From the NCBI GenBank assembly GCA_032209605.1, contig JASFXZ010000001.1, forward strand, positions 36,894,619 to 36,958,618: a stretch of 64,000 nt of DNA, given 5' to 3'. Numbering within the stretch: the first letter of the stretch is position 1; every line of letters begins with the position of its first letter. Below the pieces are notes generated by a model. It saw nothing but the letters and a program-made list of their open reading frames with translations, did no database searches and had not been told where the DNA came from. Source of the stretch: Mactromeris polynyma. Lineage: Eukaryota > Mollusca > Bivalvia > Venerida > Mactridae. A program made the translations under genes and the position numbers. Positions 35,576-46,904 of this stretch are shown here, in pieces.

Positions 35576-35703
35576 CTAGATTATACCAAACTGTCATCTC
35601 GCCACAAAGTTGCGCAATCTCAATAATCTTTTGACCAAGGAACTCGTCGGGTTCAGGTGTGAAAGCTTTACGTATTCGAGACTTTAGATCGTAATCTTCG
35701 TCC
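35576..35703 (-). CDS. unc-13: unc-13 exon 9A (alternative C2B Ca2+ loop 3)
   Basis: A second 128-nt exon with the same phase, 683 bp downstream of 9B in the transcript. It encodes [20 protein letters not shown], then [20 protein letters not shown], then NL. Twenty-seven of 42 residues match 9B. Changes cluster in the loop-3 helix: K309A, L310F, R312P and S314P, so TRES becomes TPEP. The last loop aspartate becomes Glu (D316E), while D297 and D299 are kept. The acceptor is GTTTTTTAAAG; the donor GTGGGG is weak. The surrounding introns of 9A and 9B do not look alike, so the duplication is old and the coding has been kept by selection. I infer a mutually exclusive alternative exon. Confidence 0.9.
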
Positions 35704-36386
35704 CTTTAAAAAACAAATACACCAAACAAAAATATACAGAACTAAACGAAATAAAACAGACATCACACAGTTAAACAAACTCACCTGATCAGTCAAGTGC
35801 CTTCAAAGTGACTTTTATCACACAGAAGACAAAACCAAAGAAAATAAGTTTCACTTGAATGAAAAATAAAATACTAAAAACATAAATCATAGCAGGGAAA
35901 GGTATACTCAAAGTATTCTGCATAGATATGATAAGAATTCATAGAAAACATATTCATAATAATATACAAAGTCTTAAAACTTAATTTATATAATGTTTTA
36001 AATATTTGGGAGCTATTTAATGTGATTTCAGGGAAATAGTAAAATTTTTAAAAATTGGATAACATTTACATTATGCAGAATACTTTAAGCCTTTCATACC
36101 ACAGACTTCAGTAGAGAACTAGTAACAAGAAAATACATAATGGAGTGTTTGAAGCAATTTTAGCGAATTCCAAATTTAGTCTCTTGAGTAACTAAGTCTG
36201 TAGTATGAGCATATGAAATACAACAATAACAACGGAGGCTACTTCAAAACGTGGGTTTGTTGCAAAACTGTTTCTCTACCTGAACTGAATTAAAATACTT
36301 TTGCATCAATCCCTCGATAAATGAAACAATATTTAAGAGGTTTTGACACAAGCATGCTCAGTAATCAAGCAATGTTATAACCTTAC

Positions 36387-36514
36387 CTAAATTATACCAA
36401 ACATCCATTTCACCGCTCAATGTTCGTACTTCTATGATAGTTTGACCGAGAAAATCATCAGATTCTCGAGTCAATTTTTGGCGTAACTTTGATTTTAAAT
36501 CATTATCTTCATCC
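36387..36514 (-). CDS. unc-13: unc-13 exon 9B (C2B Ca2+ loop 3, canonical version)
   Basis: 128 nt encoding [20 protein letters not shown], then [20 protein letters not shown], then NL, with one extra base at each end. Acceptor CATCCAG, strong donor GTAAGG. It carries Ca2+ ligands D297 and D299 and the last loop-3 aspartate, D316, just before FLG. D297 and D299 are 52 and 54 residues after D245, matching D757 and D759 of Munc13-1. Structural work on the Munc13-1 C2B domain found an unusual amphipathic helix in this loop that contributes to phosphoinositide binding; here it is basic (K303, K305, R307, K309, R312). This version looks like the UNC13 consensus. The next copy, exon 9A, has the same length and phase. 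Confidence 0.95.
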
Positions 36515-36585
36515 CTGGATGTAGCATGCATCAGAGGAAACATAGTTCATAATTGAACACAAAACTAACTTGTAAGATAACTTTT

Positions 36586-36663
36586 GATTGGTTGAAAAAT
36601 ATCACATGACATATAAAGATGTAATGAATCTGATTTCATTGGTTAAAAAAAATATCACATGAC
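36586..36663. repeat. direct repeat pair upstream of exon 9B
   Basis: ATTGGTTGAAAAATATCACA-TGAC and ATTGGTTAAAAAAAATATCA-CATGAC lie 53 bp apart, 72 to 150 bp upstream of the exon 9B acceptor in the transcript. Confidence 0.75.
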
Positions 36664-36916
36664 TTGCAAAACATGTACAATAATTTGATTAGGCAAGGCA
36701 AATTGAACAACTTAAAGTAAGTATCTTTTAGTTTAGATGGATGAATTTAAAAATGAAATCCCTAAAATCAACCTTTATAGAAAGAAAAATATTGATTCAT
36801 TTTCTAAATGTTACTTGTCTAGATTATTATCAGAGCTGCATAAGACTTTCATAAGTCAATAAAACAGGGCAAGTTTTCATAAATGGATGAAAATTTATGA
36901 CGAAGCGTTGACTCAC

Positions 36917-36958
36917 CAAACTCGCACTTTAATCCTGTCGGATGAATTGTGGCACTCA
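36917..36958 (-). CDS. unc-13: unc-13 exon 8 (C2B, 42-nt exon)
   Basis: A small exon encoding E-C-H-N-S-S-D-R-I-K-V-R-V plus two bases (TG) of a Trp codon. Acceptor ATTTCAG, donor GTGAGT. The trailing TG is completed by the first G of either copy of exon 9. If both copies were skipped, TG would join AG of exon 10 and make an in-frame TGA. Confidence 0.95.
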
Positions 36959-37949
36959 CTGAAATATAACACAATTATCTGGTAAAACAAATCTAACAGA
37001 ATGTACGTTTATATCCATTAAACATTTATGGATAGTTTATCCTAAATTTTGTAATAGATGGCAGTAAGGTCTTTTTCTTAATATTTTAATTGGGTGAAAT
37101 TGAACTTTATGTCCCTGATGCTACACTTGTAGGCCCTAAAATGTCTAAGACGATGGATGGGCAGCATGACGGGTTGATTGTCAAGCAAGTAATCTATCAT
37201 GGTCAGGATATACTGACAAGAATTGATGTCTGACTGAACCTCAATTAATCCAAAATTTAAGTTTTTTGTACCCCTTATGAAAACCCAATATTAGCGAATT
37301 CCAGATTTCATCAAAAGCTAATCAAGAGGGAGGTAGTCAGTAGATTGGGTGGGTGTCTGTCTGCACTTTTCTCACTGTTCATTGGTTTAAGCATCACCAA
37401 ATCATTATGCTTTCTGGAAAAGGGCAACTGATCATGTTCCTTGAAATTACATAGTTTCATTTATCTATTATATCATACATTATCACATTATAAAGATAAC
37501 TATCATACTGCCACTGGGATGTAATATCTAAAATGGAAAGTACGTATTTGTCATCAGACATACATAACATTTACTACTCCTTTAGCGTCTGGGGCTTTAA
37601 TTCTAATACCTTCATAATCATCCTCTGCTTTATTGCTCTACTACAACTGATATTTTCTTTTTTAGACAGGCGAATGGATATGCGTCCATGGCCAGTGGAC
37701 AAGCTGCTTGCAATGACTAGTTTATGTCCGAATATTGTGACAGTAAACATGTGTAAATAAAGATTATGCAACTGTGTACTGAGTAGAGAGCTCTCACTGT
37801 CACAGTAACCAGTGGTGTGACAATGTTAATTGGTAGAAAAACAAAATAAATCAAACATAAAGTGACTACTGTTATAGCGAATGCAAAATTATTTTCTACG
37901 GAGTATTTTATTTTTGTTGGACAGACTTGTGTATGATCCCTATACTTAC

Positions 37950-38091
37950 AAATAAAACTTTTCATGCCACTCAGGATTGAGATCTTGAGGAACTGTTTTG
38001 GTTCTTTTCTTCACTTTACCCACTTGGACTGTGACATACGGATCACTGGTGCCTGTTTTATCTTTCCCTATCAAACCTTGGGCACAGATCA
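37950..38091 (-). CDS. unc-13: unc-13 exon 7 (C2B, Ca2+ loop 1)
   Basis: Residues 235-281: [20 protein letters not shown] then [20 protein letters not shown] then WHEKFYF. Loop 1 keeps both Ca2+-ligand aspartates, D245 and D251, spaced as in Munc13-1 (D705 and D711). A Lys follows the first Asp, as in Munc13-1. The acceptor is GCTTGCAG and the donor GTAAGT. A tandem array sits about 70 bp upstream of the acceptor. Confidence 0.97.
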
Positions 38092-38159
38092 CTGCAAGCA
38101 ATATCAATATGATACAATTAACTGACATAAACTTTAACTCACCCATTGTCACAAGAAAC

Positions 38160-38818
38160 AGAGCTGAGGATTCAATTTTAACGTGTTATTAAATTTGTGT
38201 ACGTTGACTCTAGTAACAGAGATGTGGATTTAATTATAAAGCATTATTAAATTTGTGTACATTGACACTAGTAACAGAGATGTGGTTTTAATTATAAAGC
38301 ATTATTAAATTTGTATACATTGACACTAGTAACAGAGATGTGGTTTTAATAATAAAAGCATTATTAAATTTGTGTACATTGACTTTAGTAACAGAGGTGT
38401 GGATTTAATTATAACGCATTTGTGTACATTGACTCTAGTAACAGACATGAGGATTCAATTATAACACGTTATTAAATTTGTGTACATTGACACTAAGTAA
38501 CAGAGATGAGGATTCAATTATAACGCGTTATTAAATTTGTGTACATTGACACAAGAAACAGAGATGAACATTCAATAATTACTAGTTAATTTGTGTACAT
38601 TGACACAAGTAACAGAGATGAACATTCAATAATTACTAGTTAATTTGTGTACATTGACACAAGTAACAGAGATGAACATTCAATAATTACTAGTTAATTT
38701 GTGTACATTGACACAAGTAACAGAGATGAACATTCAATAATTACTAGTTAATTTGTGTACATTGACACAAGTAACAGAGATGAACATTCAATAATTACTA
38801 GTTAATTTGTGTACACTG
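38160..38818. repeat. 54/60-bp tandem array, about 11 units
   Basis: Two unit types share GTAACAGAGATG and AATTTGTGTACATTGACAC. The left units contain TTTAATTATAAAGCATTATT; the right five are 54 bp with AACATTCAATAATTACTAGT and almost identical. It lies in intron 6, with its near edge about 70 bp from the exon 7 acceptor. Confidence 0.97.
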
Positions 38819-38962
38819 AGGGAAGTTAAATAGAGGAAACTGGCTAAAAAAAGGAAGATTCTAATGCTTCAGCTTCTTGAAAAATAATATTATCTATTTA
38901 TAAAATGTACTATATGTTTATTTCACATCACAGTAGGCAAGAAAGAGTTACTATGTACACAC

Positions 38963-39069
38963 CAGTGATGGCTATTTTGGCTGACCATTTAGACGTTCCA
39001 TCTAGTACACTCTGTTTGACAGCCTTCATGTGACCAGAATGGGATTTCTTATCCACACTAAACACATGA
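38963..39069 (-). CDS. unc-13: unc-13 exon 6 (linker and start of C2B)
   Basis: Residues 199-234 with split codons at both ends. It encodes [20 protein letters not shown] then [15 protein letters not shown]. The [12 protein letters not shown] run is the conserved lead into the first beta strand of C2B. The acceptor is TTTTCAG and the donor GTGTGT. Confidence 0.94.
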
Positions 39070-39416
39070 CTGAAAATATAAGGTATAAATATATAAACTG
39101 TATACACGAAATCTCAATCTAAATCTAATCCATTCTCAAATCCCTCTCCTTATTTCATCATAAAGCCTCTTTTTTAATAATATATTTTTCATAATAGATT
39201 GAAAAATATATTGATATGGTATCTGACTGACCGATCGATCGAACATAGCTCCTAACATAAGCATCTGTGAACTTCACCACATGAATCATATGCTGTCAAG
39301 GTCAAACACAACCATAGGGTTTAAGCTTATCACCTCCAGATTATTGAGTAAAGTTAAAGATGTTTAACTGTATTGATTGTTTTTAGTGGGGCTTTAAGTA
39401 GTATAAATAGTTGAGG

Positions 39417-39612
39417 TCATGTAACGACTAATCCAGCAATTAGGGTAGAGGAAAACCCCAGACGGTCACCTGGGTAGAACCACTGGCTATCTGTTAACCA
39501 GCTAGCTACCTGACTTCCTCACATTCTTCTGGGGTAGGATTCGAACCCACCATGGTGATGGCAAGTGATTTTAGGTCACTGACCATAACCACTTGACCAC
39601 AGAGGCCCCAAT
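39417..39612 (-). mobile_element. tRNA-derived SINE, third family, copy 1 (minus)
   Basis: The reverse complement starts GGGGCCTCTGTGGTCAAGTG and has the B-box-like GGTGGGTTCGAATCCTACCC. The body, read on the plus strand, has GGAAAACCCCAGACGGTCAC. It ends 38 bp before the exon 5 donor in plus-strand order. Confidence 0.75.
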
Positions 39613-39649
39613 TAAACTTGATCAATTACAAAAATAAATTACAACAAAC

Positions 39650-39770
39650 CTGATTAGTTCAAATATGTCTGGCTTATTACGTTCTCGCAATTTCATACGA
39701 TCTCTCATTGCTTTAATTATATTGTGTGTCTTATCCTCCGCTCCGTGCTTGGAACTTTTCTCAGCCGCTC
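39650..39770 (-). CDS. unc-13: unc-13 exon 5 (C1-C2B linker)
   Basis: Residues 159-198. It encodes [20 protein letters not shown], then [20 protein letters not shown], which is highly conserved in UNC13 proteins. The acceptor is ATTATAG; the donor GTTTGT is weaker than most others in the gene. The leftover AG joins T from exon 6 to give Ser, where other UNC13 proteins usually have Arg. Confidence 0.95.
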
Positions 39771-39926
39771 CTATAATGTAAGACAACAGCTTTACTTCAA
39801 CACCCACATCAGAATACCAAACACTACACATCCCAACAATAATATGATTCCTGCACAAGCAATACGACATGCCCATTTCATATCAATTGAGAAAACAGCA
39901 CTATTTATGTGTTTAATTTGAAAGTA

Positions 39927-40040
39927 TATATGAGCGCCGCTGTAGGATTTCCAACCTCTTCTTTAAGTGACATCATTTCCAGAAAACGTCACAAGTGACA
40001 TCACAATGTACTGACAGTAAGCAATATTTGCCCCATAAAA
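39927..40040. repeat. dispersed repeat family C, copy 2
   Basis: GAGCGCCGCTGTAGGATTTC..TTTAAGTGACATCATTTCCA..GTACTGACAGTAAGCAATAT..GCCCCATA, same orientation as 24133-24241. Confidence 0.8.
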
Positions 40041-40974
40041 CTAGGAAGGACTCCCAGCCCATCAAAATGGGCAGGAATCTGGCGTTCCTAGATAGTCTGT
40101 TTAAGGAAAGCCCTTAACATTTTACAAAGAACAAAACTTGCAAAATATATTCAAATATAACTAAATACACTGTTTAAAATACTAGCAGTGAGTACAGAGG
40201 GCAATGTTTGTACATATAAACACCAAGCATATAATTAGCCTAAAGCTGGAAATGTAGCAACAACATAAACAAAGATAAATATCACCCTGACAACAACTCC
40301 CACATTTCTTCAACAACAACACCAAATAAGTTCTCACAAAATCCTCAGATACAACATGAACAGAGCAGGCTTCATGTCGAGAAATCTCTTAGATAGATAT
40401 AAGGTAACCAGTTTGGTTCAATTACAGAAAGCGCCATGACAATACATGTACATACAGCAACCCTCATTTAAAGAACACCATGAAATTAAGCGGCTAGATT
40501 AATAAAACCAGATGTTTAAATTTTCTTTCATTTTAACTCAATAATCAAACCTCATAACTAACAGCAGCTTTTCTCAGAAACAAAGAAGGTTTCACAGTAC
40601 ATGACAGGGGTAGCAATGTTGTTCTGCAGTGCCAAAACATGTCCGAGGTTATCCCTTTATACCAATAAACTGCTTACTGACCTAACTGTAGACACAACTC
40701 ACTTCCAGCAAAGGTCAGTCACAATCACAGATGAATATTTTATCCCCCTTCCCATAAAACATGGTTTTATTTCTGCTATAAATACTAAATTACTTTGTAC
40801 TTACACATGATATTGACTATAAGTATTAAGGATACTTGAATCACAGAATGAGAGTTATTGTAAAATGGCAAGCATACAATAGTTTGAGTATTGTCTTCAT
40901 GGAGTTCTTACAGTTTATAACAACATAAAATTGTCATTACTCCAATTTGTTACGAATATTTGGGCCCAAATTGC

Positions 40975-41200
40975 TTGTCTCACGAAATGAAGAATCCAAA
41001 AGTTGTGTGTTTCACAAAATGAAGAAGCCCTTATTGTTGTATCTAATTAATCCTCCCTTTTTGCCTCACGAAAAAGCCCCTTTTATTTTGACTCACAAAA
41101 TGAACAATTACCCATTTATTTAATTAATTGTCTCATAAAATGAAGCAGTCTGAATGTTTTGGCCTCATAAAATGAAACAGCCCCAATTTGTTGTCTCACA
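40975..41200. repeat. degenerate tandem repeat 'tcacaaaatgaag'
   Basis: Five to six diverged units containing CTCACAAAATGAA (or CTCATAAAATGAA) with spacing of about 35-50 bp. Confidence 0.65.
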
Positions 41201-41957
41201 ATTGGAGAAGAGGGGCCCAAAAGCCTAGATTCAGAGACAATAAGATGCATTTTCAGATATAAAAGCTCTCTTTCTTTCTTCTTAACATCTGTAATCAACA
41301 TCTTCCAGCATCAAGCAGTCAATTTAAAGCAACAAAACGTAGATGAAATGTCATAAGCTGATACTGACAAACCAGCTGTAAAATTGGCGCTAGACTACAA
41401 GATTCGCATAATAGAAGCTACTATACGTATCATCCAAATTTACATTTATGATTTAGCTATAACTGGTACTAAATTTCCGCCTAGACATCATTCTGCACTA
41501 GAGTACAATACAGATATAACTACATTATTTTTAGAAGCCCCTAGGTAATATATCTTAGCGTATGGGTAATACATACATTTAGAGACCAGACAACGAGGGA
41601 CTAACAACAGCACAAGCCAACAACAAGCATAATGGCAGTTCGGAACAAAACTATGGTAACTCAGTAAATCAGAAGTTACAATAGTTTTGAACTCAACTAT
41701 CAGGGTAACGGAATAGAACATACTACTTACTGTATTTATACTTTTTTCGGCCCAAAACTATGATAACAGAAGCAAATAAAAAATAAAAAACAACAAAATC
41801 CAATTGAAAGTAAGCAGACAACATAAATAGAAGAACTAAAAGATTTATATGAAATAGTCATACAATTAAATGAATTAAACGAAAAATAATGGTAGAGTGA
41901 GAAGAAATGTTGTAACATAAAGTAACTAAAATGTAGCATTCATATAAACTAGGGCGC

Positions 41958-42335
41958 AAAGATACAGGTGTCTCTCGGGTAGGTTCAGCTTCGATTGCTA
42001 CCCTTTCGGTTATTTGGTTCGGTTGTATATATAAAATACATAAAATTCTCAATGACTGATAGTTTAATGACTTGTAGTGACCAGACAAGAACATCTGACT
42101 AGGCAAGTAGAATTAGAACAATTTGCTAAAATATAAAATAAAGAAGAGCAACAACTAGATATAGAACTAGATCTCCCGTAATAAAAGTAAACACTTCCAA
42201 TAACCGTGTAACTAAAAGATAACGAGAATAAACTTGTGAGTTCCTTCACTAGAATATTGCTTCAGGAATAAAAATGTCATCTGACATACCGTACCAATTA
42301 TTCGAAAGACCGATATACGGGAAAAAGACCAAAAA
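41958..42335 (-). mobile_element. inverted-repeat element family D, copy 2
   Basis: The reverse complement aligns with 28812-29122 through ATTCCTGAAGCAATATTCTA, CTCACAA-TTTAT and TACTTG-CTAGTCA motifs. Termini carry GGTTATTTGGTTCGGT and ATTATTCGAAAGACCG. Confidence 0.65.
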
Positions 42336-43529
42336 TGTTTTCATTGCATCCCTAATATAAACATACTGAGGGTTGGGTACAAAGCTACGGTCACTCCTTC
42401 ATTTCTGAAACAGAGTTACCACAGGTGAGAACCAAACACTCAATATAAGAATAGTAAAGAAAAACTTAGATCATAGTACAGGAAATGATATAATTTTATA
42501 TAGTATCAATATTATTACAAAACAAGAACACCCGATAGAGGATACTGACGCTTGTCTGAGGGATATATAGTCATTGAGACTTTCTCGGAATCTGAGCAAG
42601 ACGCAATCATTTACATTCGTAAGGACGCAGATGACAAGTACGACGTCCAAGCTACGATAACAAGTCCTTCTCGTTTAAAAGGTGAGCTAAAATTGTGACT
42701 ACAAAAGGCTTACAAAAAGTAAAAATTTGTAGCAAACCTCATGCAACATCAACAAAAAATTAAAATGTCACAAAAGCAGCATACTTATGTGTCATTACAG
42801 GAATGACAGGTTAAAAAGGAACTGATCTATGAAACAAATAACACAATGTGTAAAATATAATAAGAATACAAAATGGTCTTGCAATAAACTCTGTATGTAT
42901 TTCTATTGAACTATCAGTGGCAAAACCAAACAATGGTAAAATATTTTGGCATAATGGAATGTATCACCAGAAGCAAAATTCTGATACAATAATTAAAACA
43001 TTTTTGTTAACTATTGGACAATTTGGCAAAGCTTATATTAAAGGGATCTTCAATAAAATGAGGTCGCCAACTCCTGACCCTGTCCATTCAGTGTAAATAT
43101 AGAGCTTCTGTCATAGACAGGTTGCTGTATCTACAATGACTAAATTATAGACAATTTTAATTGTCAGTCTAAGACCATTTGGATTTAATAATAATTATCT
43201 GATTGTAAAAATTAACAGTTTCAGAGTTGATCCAAGCCAATATTATCCTAAAATTAGAAAAGAATGAAATAGGGCCACGTTAAGAAAGTACTTGTTTACT
43301 GTCCCCCATTCCTACTTTGTGAAACTTTTAAGATAGGTAGACAATTTAATCAACACTTAGTAAGTAATTATTCAACCATATTTCTCTAAATAAACACTAC
43401 AAAATTCCTGCCAGGAAAGCTATTGAAGCGCACCATTCTTAGTGGGTAGGTACCAGGACAGTAAACATACACTTTTTATTTTGGCCAAAGTTTGATTTAC
43501 ATCATGCTTGAGTTAATGAAAGAACATAC

Positions 43530-43749
43530 TTTGCAAACAGTCGGCATTCAGGAGAGCTTTGCATTTTTCATGGCACTTGACTCCACACTCTGTGCAACGT
43601 ACACCCTGTCTCGCTAAACCCCACAGTAGACCTTCACATTCGAAACAGTAAGTCGGTGACGTCGCAGTCCAAACAAAGAAATTATGTGGTGTTGTACTGG
43701 ATATTGGATAAATAAGAGCTTGAAGTGTTTTCTTGTAAACATGCATTTT
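43530..43749 (-). CDS. unc-13: unc-13 exon 4 (C1 domain)
   Basis: Residues 86-158 plus one base. It opens [16 protein letters not shown]. The C1 zinc ligands fit the pattern H-X12-C-X2-C-X13-C-X2-C-X4-H-X2-C-X7-C exactly: H107, C120, C123, C137, C140, H145, C148 and C156. C1 binds diacylglycerol or phorbol ester and two zinc ions and recruits or activates UNC13 at the membrane. A tryptophan (W128 in GLLWG) sits where Munc13-1 has the residue reported to tune access to the ligand pocket. The acceptor is TTTTTTCAG; the donor GTATGT leaves A, completed as AGA (Arg) in exon 5. A 27-bp satellite begins about 60 bp upstream of the acceptor. Confidence 0.97.
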
Positions 43750-43810
43750 CTGAAAAAAGAGGAGTTTTTAACAGTTATTTTAATGTACACTTACATCAAA
43801 ATACAATTTT

Positions 43811-44620
43811 CATGGGCCCATAGGTATGTACATCTTTATGTAAGGTATACAACAATTATGGTCCGATAGTTATTTCAGTCATGACAGACTTATGTATGTA
43901 CATAATTCATGGTCCTATATATAGTTACGTACACATTTCATGGTTCTATATAGGTATGTACATATTTCATGGTCCTATAGTTATATACATAATTAATGGT
44001 CCTATAGGCATGCACAGGTACTTCATGGTCCTACAGGTATGTACACATTTCATGGTCCTACAGGTATGTACACATTTCATGGTCCTACAGGTTTGACGCA
44101 TTTCATGGTCCTATAGGTATGTACATTATTCATGGTTCTATAGGTATGTACACATTTCATGGTCCTATAGGTATGTACATTATTCATGGTCCTATAGGTA
44201 TGTACACATTTCATGGTCCTATAGATATGTACATTATTCATGGTCCTATAGGTATGTACACATTTCATGGTCCTACAGGTATGTACATTATTCATGGTCA
44301 TATAGGTATGTACACATTTCATGGTCCTATAGGTATGTACATTATTCATGGTTCTATAGGTATGTACACATTTCATGGTCCTATAGGTATGTACATTATT
44401 CATGGTTCTATAGGTATGTACACATTTCATGGTCCTATAGGTATGTACATTATTCATGGTTCCATAGGTATGTACACATTTCATGGTCCTATAGGTATGT
44501 ACATTATTCGTGGTCCTATAGGTATGTACACATTTCATGGTCCTACAGGTATGTACACATTTCATGGTCCTACAGGTTTGACATATTTCATGGTCCTATA
44601 GGTATGTTTGTATTTTATGG
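43811..44620. repeat. 27-bp minisatellite with 54-bp higher-order unit
   Basis: Units read CATGGTCCTATAGGTATGTA followed alternately by CACATTT or CATTATT, so the true period over 44100-44560 is 54 bp. Because 27 is divisible by 3 and the unit lacks stops, long ORFs appear on both strands. The array lies about 60 bp upstream of the C1 exon acceptor. Confidence 0.98.
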
Positions 44621-45364
44621 GCATGCTTGCATCTACAATTTAGCTAACTTTTCCAACCATATCTTCATGTTGAGTTTATACTAGCAGATAAAACCTGATA
44701 CCATTATCACATGTGTAAGGTTATATTATGTAGAAATTTTATCTCTGTTTCATGCTGGTAAGGAAAGGAAATTGAAGGAAAATTACATAGAAATTATTAA
44801 CTCATAAATAACATCAAGGAATATCAAAGTACATTAATAACTGGGAATTGTTCTTGCATGCATGCAAAATTTTACGTAATATCAAGTGCTTTATAGGAAA
44901 AGCAATATCTTATCACACAAATACTTAAATGTAGGCCATATTACAAGAAATTTAATGTCAATGTCTCTCAACAGCACAAATATTATGTCACATTGAGCAG
45001 ATCTAGCAACCAAGGGGAAGATGTTAGATAGGAATCAGTTTATGACATTTTCGTACTAGTTTCCATCAGTTTAATTTAATGTGATACTTAAATATACTCG
45101 ACAAATCTAGAACAATATGTACGCAAAACGAGTAGATTTCTAATTCATTTTCAAAACCAGATTCTAATGCTGGCAGTTATTTATTTTCCTGATACTGATA
45201 AGATTAGACGTCCAATAAGTGAAGTCAAAAATCAAGCATTTCATAACAGAATTCAATGACAGTTGAATACTTATAATGACACATGTCCGTGCTTCTATAT
45301 GTGTCGATCTTTTTATGATAACAATAATGATCATATGTATAGACAGAGATGATTTCAATTTTGG

Positions 45365-45600
45365 GCATTACATTTTGAGGAGGGGGGGGGGGGGTGCACA
45401 TTTAATAAAAGTAAAAATCGCTAAAGGTCACGTATTTTTAAGTCTCATATGCATCTATTAGAATAATTACGGTACTGACTAGCTGTTTTCTAACCTTTGG
45501 TCATGTTTGATATAAAATGACAGATTCAAGTAAGAACTTATTGTTTTTATATTCAAAAGGGGTGAGGGCATTTATTAGGGGAGGGGCGTTTATTGACTCT
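45365..45600. repeat. G-tract and possible short mobile element
   Basis: A run of 13 G at about 45382-45394, then 150 bp later GGGGAGGGGCGTTTATTG. Such GGGG-CATTTATT/GGGGCGTTTATT motifs look like the ends of a short element. I cannot define termini. Confidence 0.35.
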
Positions 45601-45622
45601 AATACAAAAATATGTCACTTAC

Positions 45623-45700
45623 CAGTTCCTCATCGTTTAAAGATTGCCTAGCAACCATGGCAGATGGCACTCCAGCATTTCTCTTACTTGCTTGCATTGT
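45623..45700 (-). CDS. unc-13: unc-13 exon 3 (linker before C1)
   Basis: Residues 60-85, 26 codons, phase 0 at both ends; acceptor TTGCAG, donor GTAAGT. It encodes TMQASKRNAGVPSAMVARQS then LNDEEL. The K-R-N-A-G and L-N-[DN]-E-E-L motifs are typical of UNC13 just before the C1 exon. Skipping it would remove 26 residues and keep frame. Confidence 0.93.
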
Positions 45701-46904
45701 CTGCAATAACACAGAGTTAAACTTCAGTTATAACATGTTATTTCCACTGATAATCAAAACCAAATGTTCTACAGCAATTCTAATTTAAAGCAAACGATAA
45801 TTAAGAAGCAATAAATACGCAAAAGCATAGAAAAAGTTCAAACTCACCAACCTGAGTCTAAAATGAATTATATGACAGATATTCTAAAATCTAAAACAAT
45901 TCATTCATACAACAGTTAAAATATGCATAGAATAAAAAGTTTTGCAAAATAGAAATTAAGAATGACTTTGTTTCAGTAATTCTTCAAACAGTTGAGTTCA
46001 TTGATTAACAGCACAGCTTTTTCACCCAAAATGGTTCTTTTTACTAAAGGGTCCACTGTTAAGTCCCAGTACACAGACTTTTAAAAAATTATTTTAGAAG
46101 ATTATAGATAAATATTTCTGAAAATATGACACATTGTTAAGTTTTTCGTACAGTCATTTCTTCCAAAATTTTCTAGCCAGGAAAAAGCATGAAAAAGCAT
46201 TGCAGTCAATTCATCATCCAAGAAAATGTGTACATCAAGGGACCAGGAGAGAAACTAGCTGCTCGATCCTTTATTGATATTCAGATAGGACCAGTTTCAC
46301 TTTCAACCCTCGATCAGGAAAAATAAACAAAGTCATTCAAAATAATCAATTCACAAACACCCATAAAATCCAACTCAACTTACACATATTGTTTTTCTGA
46401 ACGCATTAATCTCATACTTAGAATCACAATTAAATGTTTCAATACAACCAAGATTGTACTTTTTCAATGAATAACCTGGTTAACAAATTATAGGAGAGTA
46501 AAACAGTAACGGAGCCTTATAGCTATGTAGCTATGTATAACACCTACGCTTAATCGAAGATGGTGCAATCTTATAGACAATAAAACTGCAACAATTATGC
46601 TGTCAAAACCTTAAACACAGTGATTATGTCAAGCCAAGCATAATGTAAACATTCTAACAAGACATATTCAAAAAGTTGTATTATTTCAACAACACACAAC
46701 ATATAAAACATGAATTATTGAATAAACTGCTAAATAAAATGTATATAAAATGCATATATTTAAAAAAATATTTTAATACGCATCAAAACAGACTATATCC
46801 AATAACGTGAAATTAAATGTCACTTCAGAGGAAATAGATGAGTAAGAGCTTGTTGACTGAGACTGCAACACCATACCAAGTAATTAGTAGAACTTTTGTT
46901 TACA

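Larger units (their letters stand above)
39771..43529 (-). other. intron 4 (3.8 kb)
   Basis: Holds repeat family C copy 2, a degenerate 'CTCACAAAATGAAG' repeat and element family D copy 2. The rest shows nothing I can assign. Confidence 0.7.

Noticed and set aside
44077..44601. 160-codon ORFs on both strands
   Set aside because: A 27-bp repeat is divisible by three and contains no stops; mirror ORFs on both strands are expected.
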